From: Rhizobium mongolense USDA 1844
Lineage (GTDB): Bacteria > Pseudomonadota > Alphaproteobacteria > Rhizobiales > Rhizobiaceae
Assembly (NCBI RefSeq): GCF_000419765.1
Contig: NZ_ATTQ01000003.1
Span: 372,001-436,000, forward strand
Direction: 5' to 3'
DNA: 64,000 nt
Under the pieces are notes generated by a model, which was not told the origin of the DNA, did not search any database, and saw only the letters and a program-made list of their open reading frames with translations. How positions within the stretch are numbered: position 1 is the first letter of the stretch; every line of letters starts with the position of its first letter. The position numbers and the translations under genes were made by a program. This document shows positions 26,234 through 35,796 of the stretch, piece after piece.

Positions 26234-27774
26234 GCCAGCCGCTATGCAACTCCGGAAGCCGGGGCGAGGTTGTTCTTGCCGCTCGCAACATCGCCAAGTC
26301 CTATGGCAATGTTCACGCCCTGAAAGGAGTGAACTTTGACATCCACCGCGGCCAGGTCACGACTCTGTTCGGAGAGAACGGCGCGGGCAAGTCGACTTTG
26401 ATGAAAATCCTTTCGGGGGTGGTCCAGCCGAGTTCCGGGGAGATCATCCTCGACGGCTCGCCTGTCAGCTTTGCATCGTCGACCCATGCGCGCGGGTGCG
26501 GGATTTCTATCATTCACCAGGAGCTCAGCCTGGCACCCAATCTCAGCGTCCGTGACAACATCTTCATGGGTCGAGAGATCATCAAGGGTGGGGTTGTCGA
26601 CTTCGCCGAGGAAGAGCGTCAGACACGTGCGCTCATGGAAGAGCTCGAGGAAGACATCGATCCGCTGACGCGCGTCGAAGATCTCCGCCTCGGCCAGCAG
26701 CAGATCGTCGAGATCGCGCGCGCCCTTTCTATCAATTCGCGTATCCTCATCATGGACGAACCGACTTCGGCGCTGAGCGCCACCGAAGTGGAAGTGCTCT
26801 TCAAGGTCATCCATGACCTAACCAGCCGCGGCGTCTCGATCGTCTACATCTCGCATCATCTGGAAGAGGCCCTGCAGATCACCCACCACGCCGTTGTCCT
26901 CCGCGACGGGAACATGACGGCCTATGCGGAGCGCAAGGATATCGACCTCGAATGGATCGTCCGCAACATGGTCGGCGAGAACTTCGACCTCGGCAATCCA
27001 CCGCAAGGCCATCAGTTCGGCGCTGTAGCGCTTTCCATCGAAAACCTGAGTGTTCCCGGTCCTTCCGGCGCTGCCTACAATGCGGTCGACCGCCTATCGT
27101 TGCAGGTGCGCGCCGGCGAGGTCGTCTGCATATACGGGCTGATGGGGGCCGGGCGGACGGAACTCCTTGAATGCATCGCCGGTCGCCTGCGTTCGAACGG
27201 CGGCAAGGTTCTGCTCGAAGGCCAGGACGTCGGCGGGCTTAGCATCGCGGGGCGCATCGCCGGCGGTCTCGTCCTTGTACCCGAAGATCGCCAGCGCGAT
27301 GGCCTGGTCCAGACGATGACGGTCGGATCCAATCTGTCGCTTGCGAGCATCGGCGCCTTTACGAAGAGGCTGTTCACTTCCGGTCATCGGGAGCGCGATC
27401 TCGTCAACGATGCGATCCGCCGGGTGCATGTGAAGACCGATGGCGGCGCGGCAGCTATCGGCTCGCTGTCCGGCGGCAACCAGCAGAAGGTCGTCATCGG
27501 CAAGATGCTGGCAACCCAGCCGAAGGTGATCCTGCTCGACGAGCCGAGCCGTGGGATCGATATCGGCGCCAAGGCCGAAGTGTTCAAGCTGCTCGCGGAG
27601 CGTGCCAAGCAGGGACTGGCGGTCGTCTATTCGACGTCCGAAGTCAATGAATGCCTGAGCATCGCGCACCGCATCATCGTTATGCACCGCGGCAGGATAT
27701 CGGCCGACTTTGGCTCGGACGTCACCAAGGAAAAGATCATGGCAGCCTCCGGCGAAGCCGTGGTCGCGCACTAG
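26230..27774 (+). CDS. eryE: Sugar/polyol ABC transporter ATPase (EryE-type)
   Basis: The protein has 514 residues with two ATP-binding cassettes, the RbsA/MglA form. First half: Walker [10 protein letters not shown] at residues 48-56 and Walker B ILIMDEPTSAL near 172. Second half: signature [15 protein letters not shown] near 412 and VILLDEPSRGID near 433; Walker A is degenerate there (GLMGAGRTELL), as usual. By position it corresponds to eryE of the R. leguminosarum ery locus. It drives import of erythritol or a related polyol with the next two genes. Confidence 0.88.
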   Translation: MSQPLCNSGSRGEVVLAARNIAKSYGNVHALKGVNFDIHRGQVTTLFGENGAGKSTLMKILSGVVQPSSGEIILDGSPVSFASSTHARGCGISIIHQELSLAPNLSVRDNIFMGREIIKGGVVDFAEEERQTRALMEELEEDIDPLTRVEDLRLGQQQIVEIARALSINSRILIMDEPTSALSATEVEVLFKVIHDLTSRGVSIVYISHHLEEALQITHHAVVLRDGNMTAYAERKDIDLEWIVRNMVGENFDLGNPPQGHQFGAVALSIENLSVPGPSGAAYNAVDRLSLQVRAGEVVCIYGLMGAGRTELLECIAGRLRSNGGKVLLEGQDVGGLSIAGRIAGGLVLVPEDRQRDGLVQTMTVGSNLSLASIGAFTKRLFTSGHRERDLVNDAIRRVHVKTDGGAAAIGSLSGGNQQKVVIGKMLATQPKVILLDEPSRGIDIGAKAEVFKLLAERAKQGLAVVYSTSEVNECLSIAHRIIVMHRGRISADFGSDVTKEKIMAASGEAVVAH

Positions 27775-27797
27775 CCTGGAATTATGGAGCGCTGAGT

Positions 27798-28850
27798 ATG
27801 TCAGTCACAAACATCATCGAGAAGAAGTCAGTTTCCACCGGGCAGAAGCGCAATACCAACGTCGTGCGTCTCATCCTGGAAGGCCGGGCATTTTTTGCGC
27901 TGATCGTCATCATCGCAGTCTTCTCGTTCCTGTCACCCTACTATTTCACGCTGAACAACTTCCTGATCATGGCGTCGCATGTCGCGATCTTTGGCATTTT
28001 GGCAATCGGCATGCTGCTGGTGATCCTGAACGGTGGCATCGACCTGTCGGTGGGCTCGACGCTGGGGCTCGCAGGCTGCATCGCCGGCTTCATGATGCAA
28101 GGCGTCACGCTCAACTATTTCGGCGTCATCCTCTATCCGCCGGTCTGGGCCGTCGTCATCATCACATGTGCGCTTGGTGCTTTGGTGGGTGCCGTCAACG
28201 GCGTGCTGATCGCTTACCTCAAGGTGCCGGCCTTCGTCGCTTCACTGGGTGTGCTTTATGTAGCCCGCGGTATTGCGCTATTGATGACCAATGGCCTGAC
28301 CTATAACAATCTCGGCGGCCGGCCGGAGCTCGGCAATACCGGGTTCGATTGGCTCGGCTTCAACCGGCTCGGAGGCATCCCGATCGGCGTGATCGTGCTT
28401 GCGGTTCTGGCAATCGTCTGCGGCATCGTGCTGAGCCGCACGGCCTTCGGCCGTTGGCTCTATGCCTCGGGTGGTAATGAACGTGCGGCCGACCTTTCGG
28501 GCGTTCCCGTCAAGCGCGTCAAGATCGTCGTCTATGTGCTGTCGGGTGCCTGTGCCGCGATCGCCGGCCTGGTCTTGTCGTCGCAGCTGACCTCCGCCGG
28601 TCCGACTGCCGGCACCACGTACGAACTGACCGCGATCGCAGCCGTCGTCATCGGTGGTGCAGCGCTGACCGGCGGCCGCGGTACGGTTCGCGGCACCATG
28701 CTCGGCGCCTTCGTCATCGGCTTCCTCTCGGACGGCCTCGTAATCATCGGGGTCTCAGCCTACTGGCAGACCGTCTTCACCGGGGCGGTGATCGTTCTCG
28801 CCGTCCTCATGAACAGCATCCAATACGGCCGCCGGGTCAAATCATCCTGA
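27798..28850 (+). CDS. eryF: Sugar/polyol ABC transporter permease (EryF-type)
   Basis: The protein has 350 residues with about nine hydrophobic helices, RbsC family. ILNGGIDLSVGSTLGLAGC is the family hallmark, and VIGGAALTGGRGTVRGTMLG lies near the C-terminus. The start at 27798 has GGAGCG 7 bases upstream; an in-frame extension to 27651 would run far into the ATPase gene. It lies 23 bases after the ATPase and forms the channel for it. Confidence 0.88.
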   Translation: MSVTNIIEKKSVSTGQKRNTNVVRLILEGRAFFALIVIIAVFSFLSPYYFTLNNFLIMASHVAIFGILAIGMLLVILNGGIDLSVGSTLGLAGCIAGFMMQGVTLNYFGVILYPPVWAVVIITCALGALVGAVNGVLIAYLKVPAFVASLGVLYVARGIALLMTNGLTYNNLGGRPELGNTGFDWLGFNRLGGIPIGVIVLAVLAIVCGIVLSRTAFGRWLYASGGNERAADLSGVPVKRVKIVVYVLSGACAAIAGLVLSSQLTSAGPTAGTTYELTAIAAVVIGGAALTGGRGTVRGTMLGAFVIGFLSDGLVIIGVSAYWQTVFTGAVIVLAVLMNSIQYGRRVKSS

Positions 28851-28961
28851 CGGCTTCAAATGAACTTATCCGCGACGGCAGGCTGGATTCCATGAACGCC
28901 GATTGGGGAAAGCACCGCCGGGTCTCCGGCAATGACTGAGCTCACTAATGGGAGAGAGACT

Positions 28962-29909
28962 ATGTTTAAAAAAGGCATGCGCATTCTTCTTGCCGCCGCG
29001 ACTGTGGCACCGCTTCTTGCAGGCTCGGCCTGGGCGGCCGGGATGATGACGATCATCGTCAACGACCCGTCGAACCCGTATTGGCTGACGGAAGGCAACG
29101 TTGCCAAAGCCGCCGCCGAAAAGCTTGGCTATACCGCCTCGGTCAGCGCGCACAAGGGTGATACCAACACCGAAAGCAACCTGATCGATACGGCCATCAC
29201 CAACAAGTCGGTTGCGATTATCCTTGATCCGGCGAATGCTGACGGTTCCGTCGGTGCGGTGAAGAAGGCCGTTGCCGCAGGCATTCCGGTCATCCTCGTC
29301 AACGCGGAAATCAACCAGGAAGGCCTGGCGAAGGCGCAGCTCGTTTCCAACAACGCCCAGGGTGCAGCACTCGGTGCCCAGCAGTGGGTCGAAGCCATAG
29401 GCGACAAGGGCAACTATGCCGAACTCTTCGGCGCACCGTCGGACAACAATGCCGCGACGCGCTCCAACGGCTATGAGACCGTGCTTTCGCAGTATCCGGA
29501 CCTGAAGAAGGCTTCCAAGGAAGTCGCCAACTGGGACCGTACTCAGGGCCATAACAAGATGCAGTCCATGCTGCAGGCAAACCCGGACATCGTCGGCGTC
29601 ATCTCTGGCAACGACGAAATGGCGCTGGGCGCCATCGCCGCTCTCAAGGAAGCCGGCAAGCTCGCCAACATCAAGGTCGGCGGTTTTGACGGTTCTCCGG
29701 ATGCTGTTGCGGCCATCAAGGCAGGTGAACTCCAGTACACCGTCCTGCAGCCGGTTGCCGTGTTCTCCGAAGAAGCGGTGAAGCAGGCAGACAGCATCAT
29801 CAAGACCGGCAACACCGGTGCCAAGAGCGAGAAACAGCTGTTCGATTGCCTGCTGATCACCAAGGACAATGTGGATAAGTACACGGGTCCGTTCGTCTTG
29901 TCGCAGTAA
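28962..29909 (+). CDS. eryG: Periplasmic sugar/polyol-binding protein (EryG-type)
   Basis: The protein has 315 residues: a signal peptide (MRILLAAATVAPLLAGSAWA, cleavage near residue 25) and a Peripla_BP_4 fold with NDPSNPYW, DTNTESNLIDTAI, GVISGNDEMALGAIAALKEA and VGGFDGSPDAVAAI, like RbsB. The start at 28962 has GGAGAGAG upstream; an ATG at 28932 is in frame but would lengthen the signal. It is the fourth gene of the importer operon and is followed by a hairpin. Confidence 0.9.
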   Translation: MFKKGMRILLAAATVAPLLAGSAWAAGMMTIIVNDPSNPYWLTEGNVAKAAAEKLGYTASVSAHKGDTNTESNLIDTAITNKSVAIILDPANADGSVGAVKKAVAAGIPVILVNAEINQEGLAKAQLVSNNAQGAALGAQQWVEAIGDKGNYAELFGAPSDNNAATRSNGYETVLSQYPDLKKASKEVANWDRTQGHNKMQSMLQANPDIVGVISGNDEMALGAIAALKEAGKLANIKVGGFDGSPDAVAAIKAGELQYTVLQPVAVFSEEAVKQADSIIKTGNTGAKSEKQLFDCLLITKDNVDKYTGPFVLSQ

Positions 29910-29915
29910 TCGTCG

Positions 29916-29942
29916 AAGGGGCGCTCGAAAAGGCGCCCCTTT
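29916..29942 (+). terminator. Hairpin after the binding-protein gene
   Basis: Perfect 9-bp stem AAGGGGCGC (29916-29924)/GCGCCCCTT (29933-29941), loop of 8, short T-run. It probably ends part of the transcription and favours high binding-protein expression over the downstream regulator and enzymes. Confidence 0.6.
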
Positions 29943-30088
29943 CAGCGACGGCGGCACAGGCTCGGCTCTTCGGATGCCGGAAACGCTAACTTGCGGGCCG
30001 CAATCGCCCGTTTCATGTCGCCTTTTTGCCTTGGGGCGGCAATCACTGTACGAAGCTGGGATCCAGAGTTCAGCGACAAGGGTGACCC

Positions 30089-30931
30089 GTGACACAGAAG
30101 ACGAGCCAGGGCGACGATCTGTTGGACCAGCTTACAAGCGACAGCCGCCAGACGCGCCAGATCGCTCGCCGGCGCATGATTGCCGAAGCCGTCATGAATG
30201 AAGGCTCGATGCGGATAGAAGACCTCACCGACCGTTTCGGGATCAGCCTGATGACTGCTCATCGCGACGTGGACGAACTTGTCAGCCGCGGTCTCTTCAG
30301 GAAGACGCGCGGCATCGTCACTGCGGCTGCCACCAATCTCATAGAATCAAGCGAGGTCTATCGCTCGAACCGCCAGTCGGCGGAGAAGAAGCTGATCGCC
30401 GAAGCGGCGATGCAGTTCGTGGAGCCGGGGCAGGCGATCTTCTTCGATGATTCGACCACGGTCCTACAGATGGCGGCGCATCTGCCGTCGAAGGTACCGG
30501 TCACGGCCATCACCAATTCGCTGACGCTCATGAACGCGCTGAAGGGCATGCACGACGTGACGCTGCTCGCACTCGGTGGACAGTATTACAACTGGTGTAA
30601 CGCCTTCATGGGTCGCATGACCATAAACGAGATCAGAGGTCTCAGGGCCGATGTCGCGTTCATCTCCATGTCGGCGATCAGCGACGGCACGGTGCTGCAC
30701 CAATCCCCGGAGACCGTCGATACCAAGCGTGCCATGTTCGACTGTTCCGTCAAGCGCATCCTGCTTGCCGATCACACGAAGTTCGAGCAGCGGGCGCTTC
30801 ACAGTTTCGCGGCACTGGACGAGTTCGACGTCGTCATCGTCGACGACAAGACGCAGCCGGTGCACATCGACCGCATGCGGTCCAGAAATATCAACGTTGT
30901 CATCGCCAAGGGCGCCGGAGGGCGCTCGTGA
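30089..30931 (+). CDS. DeoR family transcriptional regulator (second of the block)
   Basis: The protein has 280 residues from a GTG start with AAGGGTG just upstream. HTH at about residues 24-78 (MRIEDLTDRFGISLMTAHRD), then the sensor domain with IFFDDSTTVLQMAAHL, ITNSLTLMNAL and ILLADHTKF. It lies between the importer and the second kinase/dehydrogenase pair, which it most likely controls in response to a sugar phosphate. It is distinct from eryR in sequence. Confidence 0.88.
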   Translation: MTQKTSQGDDLLDQLTSDSRQTRQIARRRMIAEAVMNEGSMRIEDLTDRFGISLMTAHRDVDELVSRGLFRKTRGIVTAAATNLIESSEVYRSNRQSAEKKLIAEAAMQFVEPGQAIFFDDSTTVLQMAAHLPSKVPVTAITNSLTLMNALKGMHDVTLLALGGQYYNWCNAFMGRMTINEIRGLRADVAFISMSAISDGTVLHQSPETVDTKRAMFDCSVKRILLADHTKFEQRALHSFAALDEFDVVIVDDKTQPVHIDRMRSRNINVVIAKGAGGRS

Positions 30932-30967
30932 CCGGACAAGCCGTTGCTGATAGCGAGGTAAAAGCGA

Positions 30968-32518
30968 ATGCCGAGTCTGCTCGGGATCGATAGTGGCCTG
31001 ACGGTCACCAAGGCCGTCATCTTCGATATTGACGGCACGCCGCTCGCAGTCGCCCGGCGCCGCGTGACGCAGTTTATCCCAAAGGCCCGCCATATCGAAC
31101 GGGACATGGACGAATTGTGGAGCGCGACGGCAGACGCGATTCGGGAGGCGATCACCCTCAGCAATCGGCCGGCAAGCGACATCCAGGGCATCGCCGCAAC
31201 AGCCCACGGGGATGGCATCTATCTGCTCGACCACGAGCGGAGACCTTTGGGCCGGGCCATCCTGTCCCTGGACAGCCGGGCCGGTGCCGTCATCGATCGG
31301 TGGATGGAAAGCATTGTCGCCGACCAAGCCATCGAGCTCACGGGTCAGATTCCGCATGTCTCCGCACCATCGGCACTGCTTGCCTGGATCCGCGACATGG
31401 AACCCGAGCGGTTCAAACGCATTGGTCATTTCCTGAGCTGCAAGGACTGGCTGCGGTTTTGCCTGACAGGCATCGTCGGTACGGATCGCACGGAGGCAAG
31501 TACCTCCTTTACCGATGTGAAGACACAGGAATACAGCCAGGAGGCCCTGAGGCTCTTTGGGCTGCAGAAACTTGCCCATGCGCTGCCGCCGGCCGCGCGT
31601 TCCGATCAGATCATCGGGCGGGTGACACCTGAGGCGGCGCATCTGACCGGCCTTGCCAACGGAACGCCGGTCGTTGCCGGGCTGCATGACGTCACGGCCT
31701 CCGCGCTCGGGGCAGGCGGCTATGCCAAGGGCGTCGTCGCCGTCATTGCCGGTACCTATTCGATCAATGAGACGCTATCGTCGGAACCGCGGGTCGACCG
31801 ACGTTGGTTCTGCCGCAACGGCATCGCGCCGGGCATCTGGAACAACATGTCGATCTCGCCGGCATCGACCGCGAATTACGACTGGTTTCTCGACAAGCTG
31901 TGCGCCGGCGAGCGGACGAAGGGCGAGACGCAAGGCAGCTCCATTCACGCGCTGCTCGCGCCGGAAATCGATGCGGCTTTCGATCGGCCATCGACGGCGC
32001 TCTTCCATCCCTATCTGTTCGGTTCGCCCTATGGTGCTTCGGCAAGTGCCGGCTTCTTCGGTCTCGGCGGCTGGCACGATCGCGGCGACATGCTGCGGGC
32101 CGTGCTTGAGGGTATCGCTTTCAATCATCGCATCCATGTCGATGCACTTGGCGACGGCTTTGAATTTGAAGAGGCAAGGCTTGCCGGGGGTGTCTCGCGC
32201 AACCCGCTGGTCGTTCAGATGTTCGCCGATGTGCTCGGCATACCGGTGACCGTGACCGAAACGGATGAGGCCGCCGCCTGGGGTGCTGCTCTTTGCGCCG
32301 GATCGGGCGCCGGCGTTTATGCTGATCCGCAGAGCGATCCGCGCGACATCACCCGCATCGCGAAGACGTGCCAGCCGGATGCGGCACGCAGCGCGGACTA
32401 CGACAAACGCTACCGGGTCTTCCGCCAGATCGCCGACGCTATGACGCCCCTTTGGCCGAAAATTGCCGGCCTTGCGCCGGAGCAATCGGTAACCGACGAG
32501 GCAGAACCCCGGCACTGA
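30968..32518 (+). CDS. FGGY family carbohydrate kinase (module 2)
   Basis: The protein has 516 residues. N-terminal LLGIDSGLTVTKAVIFDIDG is the phosphate-binding loop; GIAATAHGDGIYLLD, GLHDVTASALGAGGYAKG and ARLAGGVSRNPLVVQMFADV are FGGY landmarks. It resembles the kinase at 58659-60188 more than EryA (for example AGTYSINE versus [15 protein letters not shown] versus YHPYLYG). It phosphorylates an unknown polyol or ketose, and the next gene is the matching dehydrogenase. GAGGT lies before the ATG. Confidence 0.88.
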   Translation: MPSLLGIDSGLTVTKAVIFDIDGTPLAVARRRVTQFIPKARHIERDMDELWSATADAIREAITLSNRPASDIQGIAATAHGDGIYLLDHERRPLGRAILSLDSRAGAVIDRWMESIVADQAIELTGQIPHVSAPSALLAWIRDMEPERFKRIGHFLSCKDWLRFCLTGIVGTDRTEASTSFTDVKTQEYSQEALRLFGLQKLAHALPPAARSDQIIGRVTPEAAHLTGLANGTPVVAGLHDVTASALGAGGYAKGVVAVIAGTYSINETLSSEPRVDRRWFCRNGIAPGIWNNMSISPASTANYDWFLDKLCAGERTKGETQGSSIHALLAPEIDAAFDRPSTALFHPYLFGSPYGASASAGFFGLGGWHDRGDMLRAVLEGIAFNHRIHVDALGDGFEFEEARLAGGVSRNPLVVQMFADVLGIPVTVTETDEAAAWGAALCAGSGAGVYADPQSDPRDITRIAKTCQPDAARSADYDKRYRVFRQIADAMTPLWPKIAGLAPEQSVTDEAEPRH

Positions 32519-32547
32519 TGTGTGGGCGATTTAGGACGAACAAAATC

Positions 32548-34293
32548 ATGACTCCCGACATGCAGCAACGCTTCTCGAACCTTGGAGAGGGCGACATCGA
32601 CGTTCTGATCATCGGAGCGGGCATCAATGGTGCCGGACTGTTTCGCGACCTTTCGGCGCAAGGCGTCAATTGCGTGATCGTCGACAAGGCCGATTTCGGC
32701 TCCGGGACGAGTGCTGCGCCATCGCGCCTCATTCACGGCGGCCTGAAATATCTCGAGACGGGCGAGTTCGGCTTGGTCGCCCAGTCGACGTTGGAGCGCA
32801 ATTTGCTGCTGAAGAACGCTCCGCATTGCGTCGAGCCATTGCCTACTTTCATACCGGTATTCTCCTGGACACGGGGTATTTGGGCAGCGCTGCGCACGCT
32901 GCTTGGCTCCAAGACTGCGCCACGCAGCCGGGGGGCCGTTCTCATCAAGATCGGGCTTAGGCTCTACGATTTCTTTGGATCACGCGACCAGGTCATGCCG
33001 CGCCATCGGCTGATCCTGAAAAAGCAGGCGCGCAAGGAAATGCCGCACCTCACCCCGGCAATCGTCGCCGGCGGAATTTATTACGACGCCAAGATCAGCA
33101 GGCCCGAGCGGCTCGTCTACGAACTCGTCATGGACGGGCTCGAGGCAAATGCGAAGAGCCTTGCCGCCAATTTCGCGACGCTTGCGGCAGTCTCCGGCGG
33201 ACGCCTGATATTCAGGCAACCGGACGGGGGCGAATTTGCAATCTCTCCCAAACTGGTGGTGAACGCCGCCGGTCCCTGGATCGATCATGTCAATGGGGCG
33301 CTCGGCGCTCCCTCTCGGATGATCGGCGGTACCAAGGGTTCCCACATTCTTCTGGATCATCCTGAGCTGGTTCGCGGCCTGAACGGCCACATGATCTATT
33401 TCGAGGCCGACGATGGGCGCATCTGCCTCGTCTACAGCTATCTCGGGATGGCGCTCGTCGGTTCCACAGATATCCCTGCCGACGACCCGGATAATGTCCG
33501 CTGCGAGGAACCGGAAACCGAATATTTTCTCGATAGCGTCCGCTCGCTGCTACCGACGCTTCGCTTCGATCGTGATCAGATCGTCTACAGTTACAGCGGC
33601 ATCCGTCCGCTGCCGGCCTCCGAGGCGACCGCCCCGGGGCTGATCAGTCGCGATCATTCCGCACCGGTGAAGGAGCCGGAAGAAGGCAGGCCGTTTCCGA
33701 TCATCTCGCTGGTCGGCGGAAAGTGGACTACGTTCCGCGGTTTTGCCGAAGAGGTTGCCGATTCCGTTCTCGCGCGCCTGCAGCATGTTCGCAAGCAATC
33801 GACCCGCTACCTGCCGATCGGTGGCGGAAAGGCCTTCCCAATGGATGTGCAGCAACGAAGCGTGTGGATCAGGGAGATCGCGGTGCGGACCGGCGCACCG
33901 GTCGAGCGCGTGGACGAACTGCTTGGCCGCTACGGAACAACGGCTGCGGCCGTGCTCTCCTTCTCGTCGGCATATTCCGATGAACAGCGGCTGACGGGCG
34001 CGGGGCACTACAGTTTCAAGGAAGTCGACTGGATTGCTCGAAACGAACTCGTCGTACACCTCTCCGATATCGTCTTTCGGCGCACGACGCTTGCTATCGA
34101 AGGCCGCTTGAAGCTCGAAGGTTTGCGGGAAATCGCCGGTGTCGCCGGGGCTGCGCTCGGCTGGAACGCCGAACGCATTGCAGGCGAAATCGAGGATGTC
34201 GTCAACCAGCTTGAAAAATTCCATGGCCAGACGCTCGCAAGCAGGATGCCTGCCGCCGGGCCCGAGCAGGCACAGCACCCCGCGTCAGCATAG
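32548..34293 (+). CDS. GlpD-like FAD-dependent polyol-phosphate dehydrogenase (module 2)
   Basis: The protein has 581 residues. VLIIGAGINGAGLFRDLSAQ is the FAD-binding turn, followed by SRLIHGGLKYLETGEFGLV, GGTKGSHILLDHPEL and LVGGKWTTFRGFAEEV. It is longer than EryB (503) and close in length and motifs to the dehydrogenase at 56062-57813, so these two are the nearer paralogues. It probably oxidises the product of the preceding kinase to a ketose phosphate. ATG 32548 follows AGGA by 11 bases. Confidence 0.87.
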   Translation: MTPDMQQRFSNLGEGDIDVLIIGAGINGAGLFRDLSAQGVNCVIVDKADFGSGTSAAPSRLIHGGLKYLETGEFGLVAQSTLERNLLLKNAPHCVEPLPTFIPVFSWTRGIWAALRTLLGSKTAPRSRGAVLIKIGLRLYDFFGSRDQVMPRHRLILKKQARKEMPHLTPAIVAGGIYYDAKISRPERLVYELVMDGLEANAKSLAANFATLAAVSGGRLIFRQPDGGEFAISPKLVVNAAGPWIDHVNGALGAPSRMIGGTKGSHILLDHPELVRGLNGHMIYFEADDGRICLVYSYLGMALVGSTDIPADDPDNVRCEEPETEYFLDSVRSLLPTLRFDRDQIVYSYSGIRPLPASEATAPGLISRDHSAPVKEPEEGRPFPIISLVGGKWTTFRGFAEEVADSVLARLQHVRKQSTRYLPIGGGKAFPMDVQQRSVWIREIAVRTGAPVERVDELLGRYGTTAAAVLSFSSAYSDEQRLTGAGHYSFKEVDWIARNELVVHLSDIVFRRTTLAIEGRLKLEGLREIAGVAGAALGWNAERIAGEIEDVVNQLEKFHGQTLASRMPAAGPEQAQHPASA

Positions 34294-34301
34294 GCTCAAG
34301 C

Positions 34302-35366
34302 TCAAGAGAAGATCGGATCGAGCGAACCGGATTTGTAGCGCTTGGCCATTTCCGACACCGGAAGCGGCGTAATCCGGCTTGCCATTCCGGCCGTGCCGAA
34401 CTGTTCGAAGCGCTCCTTGCAGAGCTTGCCGAGCGCGGCCATCGCCGGCTTAAGATATTTGCGCGGGTCGAATTCGCTTGGATCTTCCTGCAGCACTCGG
34501 CGGATCTGGCCGGTCATCGCCATCCTGCCATCGGTATCGATGTTCACCTTGCGCACGCCGTTCTTGATGCCGCGCTGGATTTCTTCGACCGGCACGCCCC
34601 ATGTCGGCTTCATCTGGCCGCCGTACTTGTTGATGATCTCCTGCAGTTCGATCGGGACTGACGACGAGCCGTGCATGACGAGGTGCGTATTCGGCAGTTT
34701 GCGATGGATTTCTTCGATGACGCTCATCGCCAGTACGGATCCGTCCGGCTGGCGGGTGAATTTGTAGGCACCATGGGACGTCCCCATGGCGATCGCCAGC
34801 GCATCGACCTTGGTTTCGCGTACGAACTTTACGGCCTCGTCGGGGTTTGTCAGCAGCTGGTCATGCGACAGCTTGCCTTCGGCGCCGTGGCCGTCCTCGG
34901 CCTCGCCCATGCCGGTTTCCAGCGAGCCGAGAACGCCGAGTTCGCCCTCGACCGAGATGCCGCCGAGATGCGCCATGTCCGTCACCATCTTGGTGACGTC
35001 GACATTGTAGGCCCAGTCAGCCGGTGTCTTGGCATCCGCCTTCAGCGAACCGTCCATCATCACCGAGGTGAAGCCTGCCTGGATCGCCGTCATGCAGCTC
35101 GACGGATCGTTGCCGTGGTCGAGATGAACGCAGACCGGAATATGTGGATAGATCTCAACGACGGCATCCATCATGTGCTTCAGCATAATGTCGTTGGCGT
35201 AGGCGCGCGCTCCGCGCGACGCCTGCATGATAACCGGTGCATGAGACGCGTCAGCGGCCTCCATGATGGCGAGCGCCTGCTCCATGTTGTTGATGTTGAA
35301 AGCGGGAACGCCGTAGCCTTCCTCCGCAGCGTGATCGAGCAGCTGCCTCAGCGTGATGCGTGCCAT
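34302..35366 (-). CDS. fba: Class II fructose-bisphosphate aldolase
   Basis: The protein has 354 residues. [20 protein letters not shown] is the family start; the zinc ligands lie in [10 protein letters not shown] and VMHGSSSVP, with [16 protein letters not shown] near the C-terminus. This is the long, Calvin-cycle-type subgroup (CbbA/Fba) common in rhizobia. A frame extends upstream to 35483 but 35366 matches the family start. It converges on the module 2 dehydrogenase with 8 bases between the stops, so it is a separate transcript. It may serve central metabolism or cleave the module 2 product. Confidence 0.9.
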   Translation of the reverse strand: MARITLRQLLDHAAEEGYGVPAFNINNMEQALAIMEAADASHAPVIMQASRGARAYANDIMLKHMMDAVVEIYPHIPVCVHLDHGNDPSSCMTAIQAGFTSVMMDGSLKADAKTPADWAYNVDVTKMVTDMAHLGGISVEGELGVLGSLETGMGEAEDGHGAEGKLSHDQLLTNPDEAVKFVRETKVDALAIAMGTSHGAYKFTRQPDGSVLAMSVIEEIHRKLPNTHLVMHGSSSVPIELQEIINKYGGQMKPTWGVPVEEIQRGIKNGVRKVNIDTDGRMAMTGQIRRVLQEDPSEFDPRKYLKPAMAALGKLCKERFEQFGTAGMASRITPLPVSEMAKRYKSGSLDPIFS

Positions 35367-35796
35367 CCAAGATTTCCCCATATCGATGGTCGAACGGAAC
35401 GCCGCCATCCTGTCGAAAGTAGAGCCCGGGCGCGCGCTCCCGGTTTTAAACGGCAGAATGGCATAGGAGGAGGAATGTAACAAGCGGTAATAACAATATC
35501 ACAAACAGTATGATATTTGCGGGGAGCCATCTTCGCATGCGTTCAACCGATTAAAGCAGCGACGAGGAAGGCAGCGGTCCTATAAATGCTCGCTTAACCG
35601 CGCTTTCCAGGCGAATAACGTTGGTTCTTGGCGGCAAAGCGGACTCTCCGCCGCAATTTCTCACTGAAACCGCATCTCTTGGTCGCCCAGCTCGTGCAGG
35701 CGCAGGGAGTGACAAACCCTGGCTGCGTCAGTAATCTCGCGCGACTAGCCGGCAATCCCGCTGCAACAACGAAAACAACCCTGATAGAGAGGAACC
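35367..35796. promoter_or_regulatory. Divergent control region fba / PheC-like gene
   Basis: No gene is seen. The inverted repeat AATATC (35495-35500)/GATATT (35512-35517) with 11 bases between arms is preceded by AATAAC, partly like the ery operator motif. TATAAATG at 35581 could be a -10 box for the rightward gene. Confidence 0.4.

Noticed and set aside
28866..30095. Open minus-strand frame of 409 codons
   Set aside because: Antisense to the binding-protein gene, with low-complexity Arg/Gly content and no family.
30464..31687. Open minus-strand frame of 407 codons
   Set aside because: Covers the DeoR and kinase genes in antisense; those carry clear motifs.
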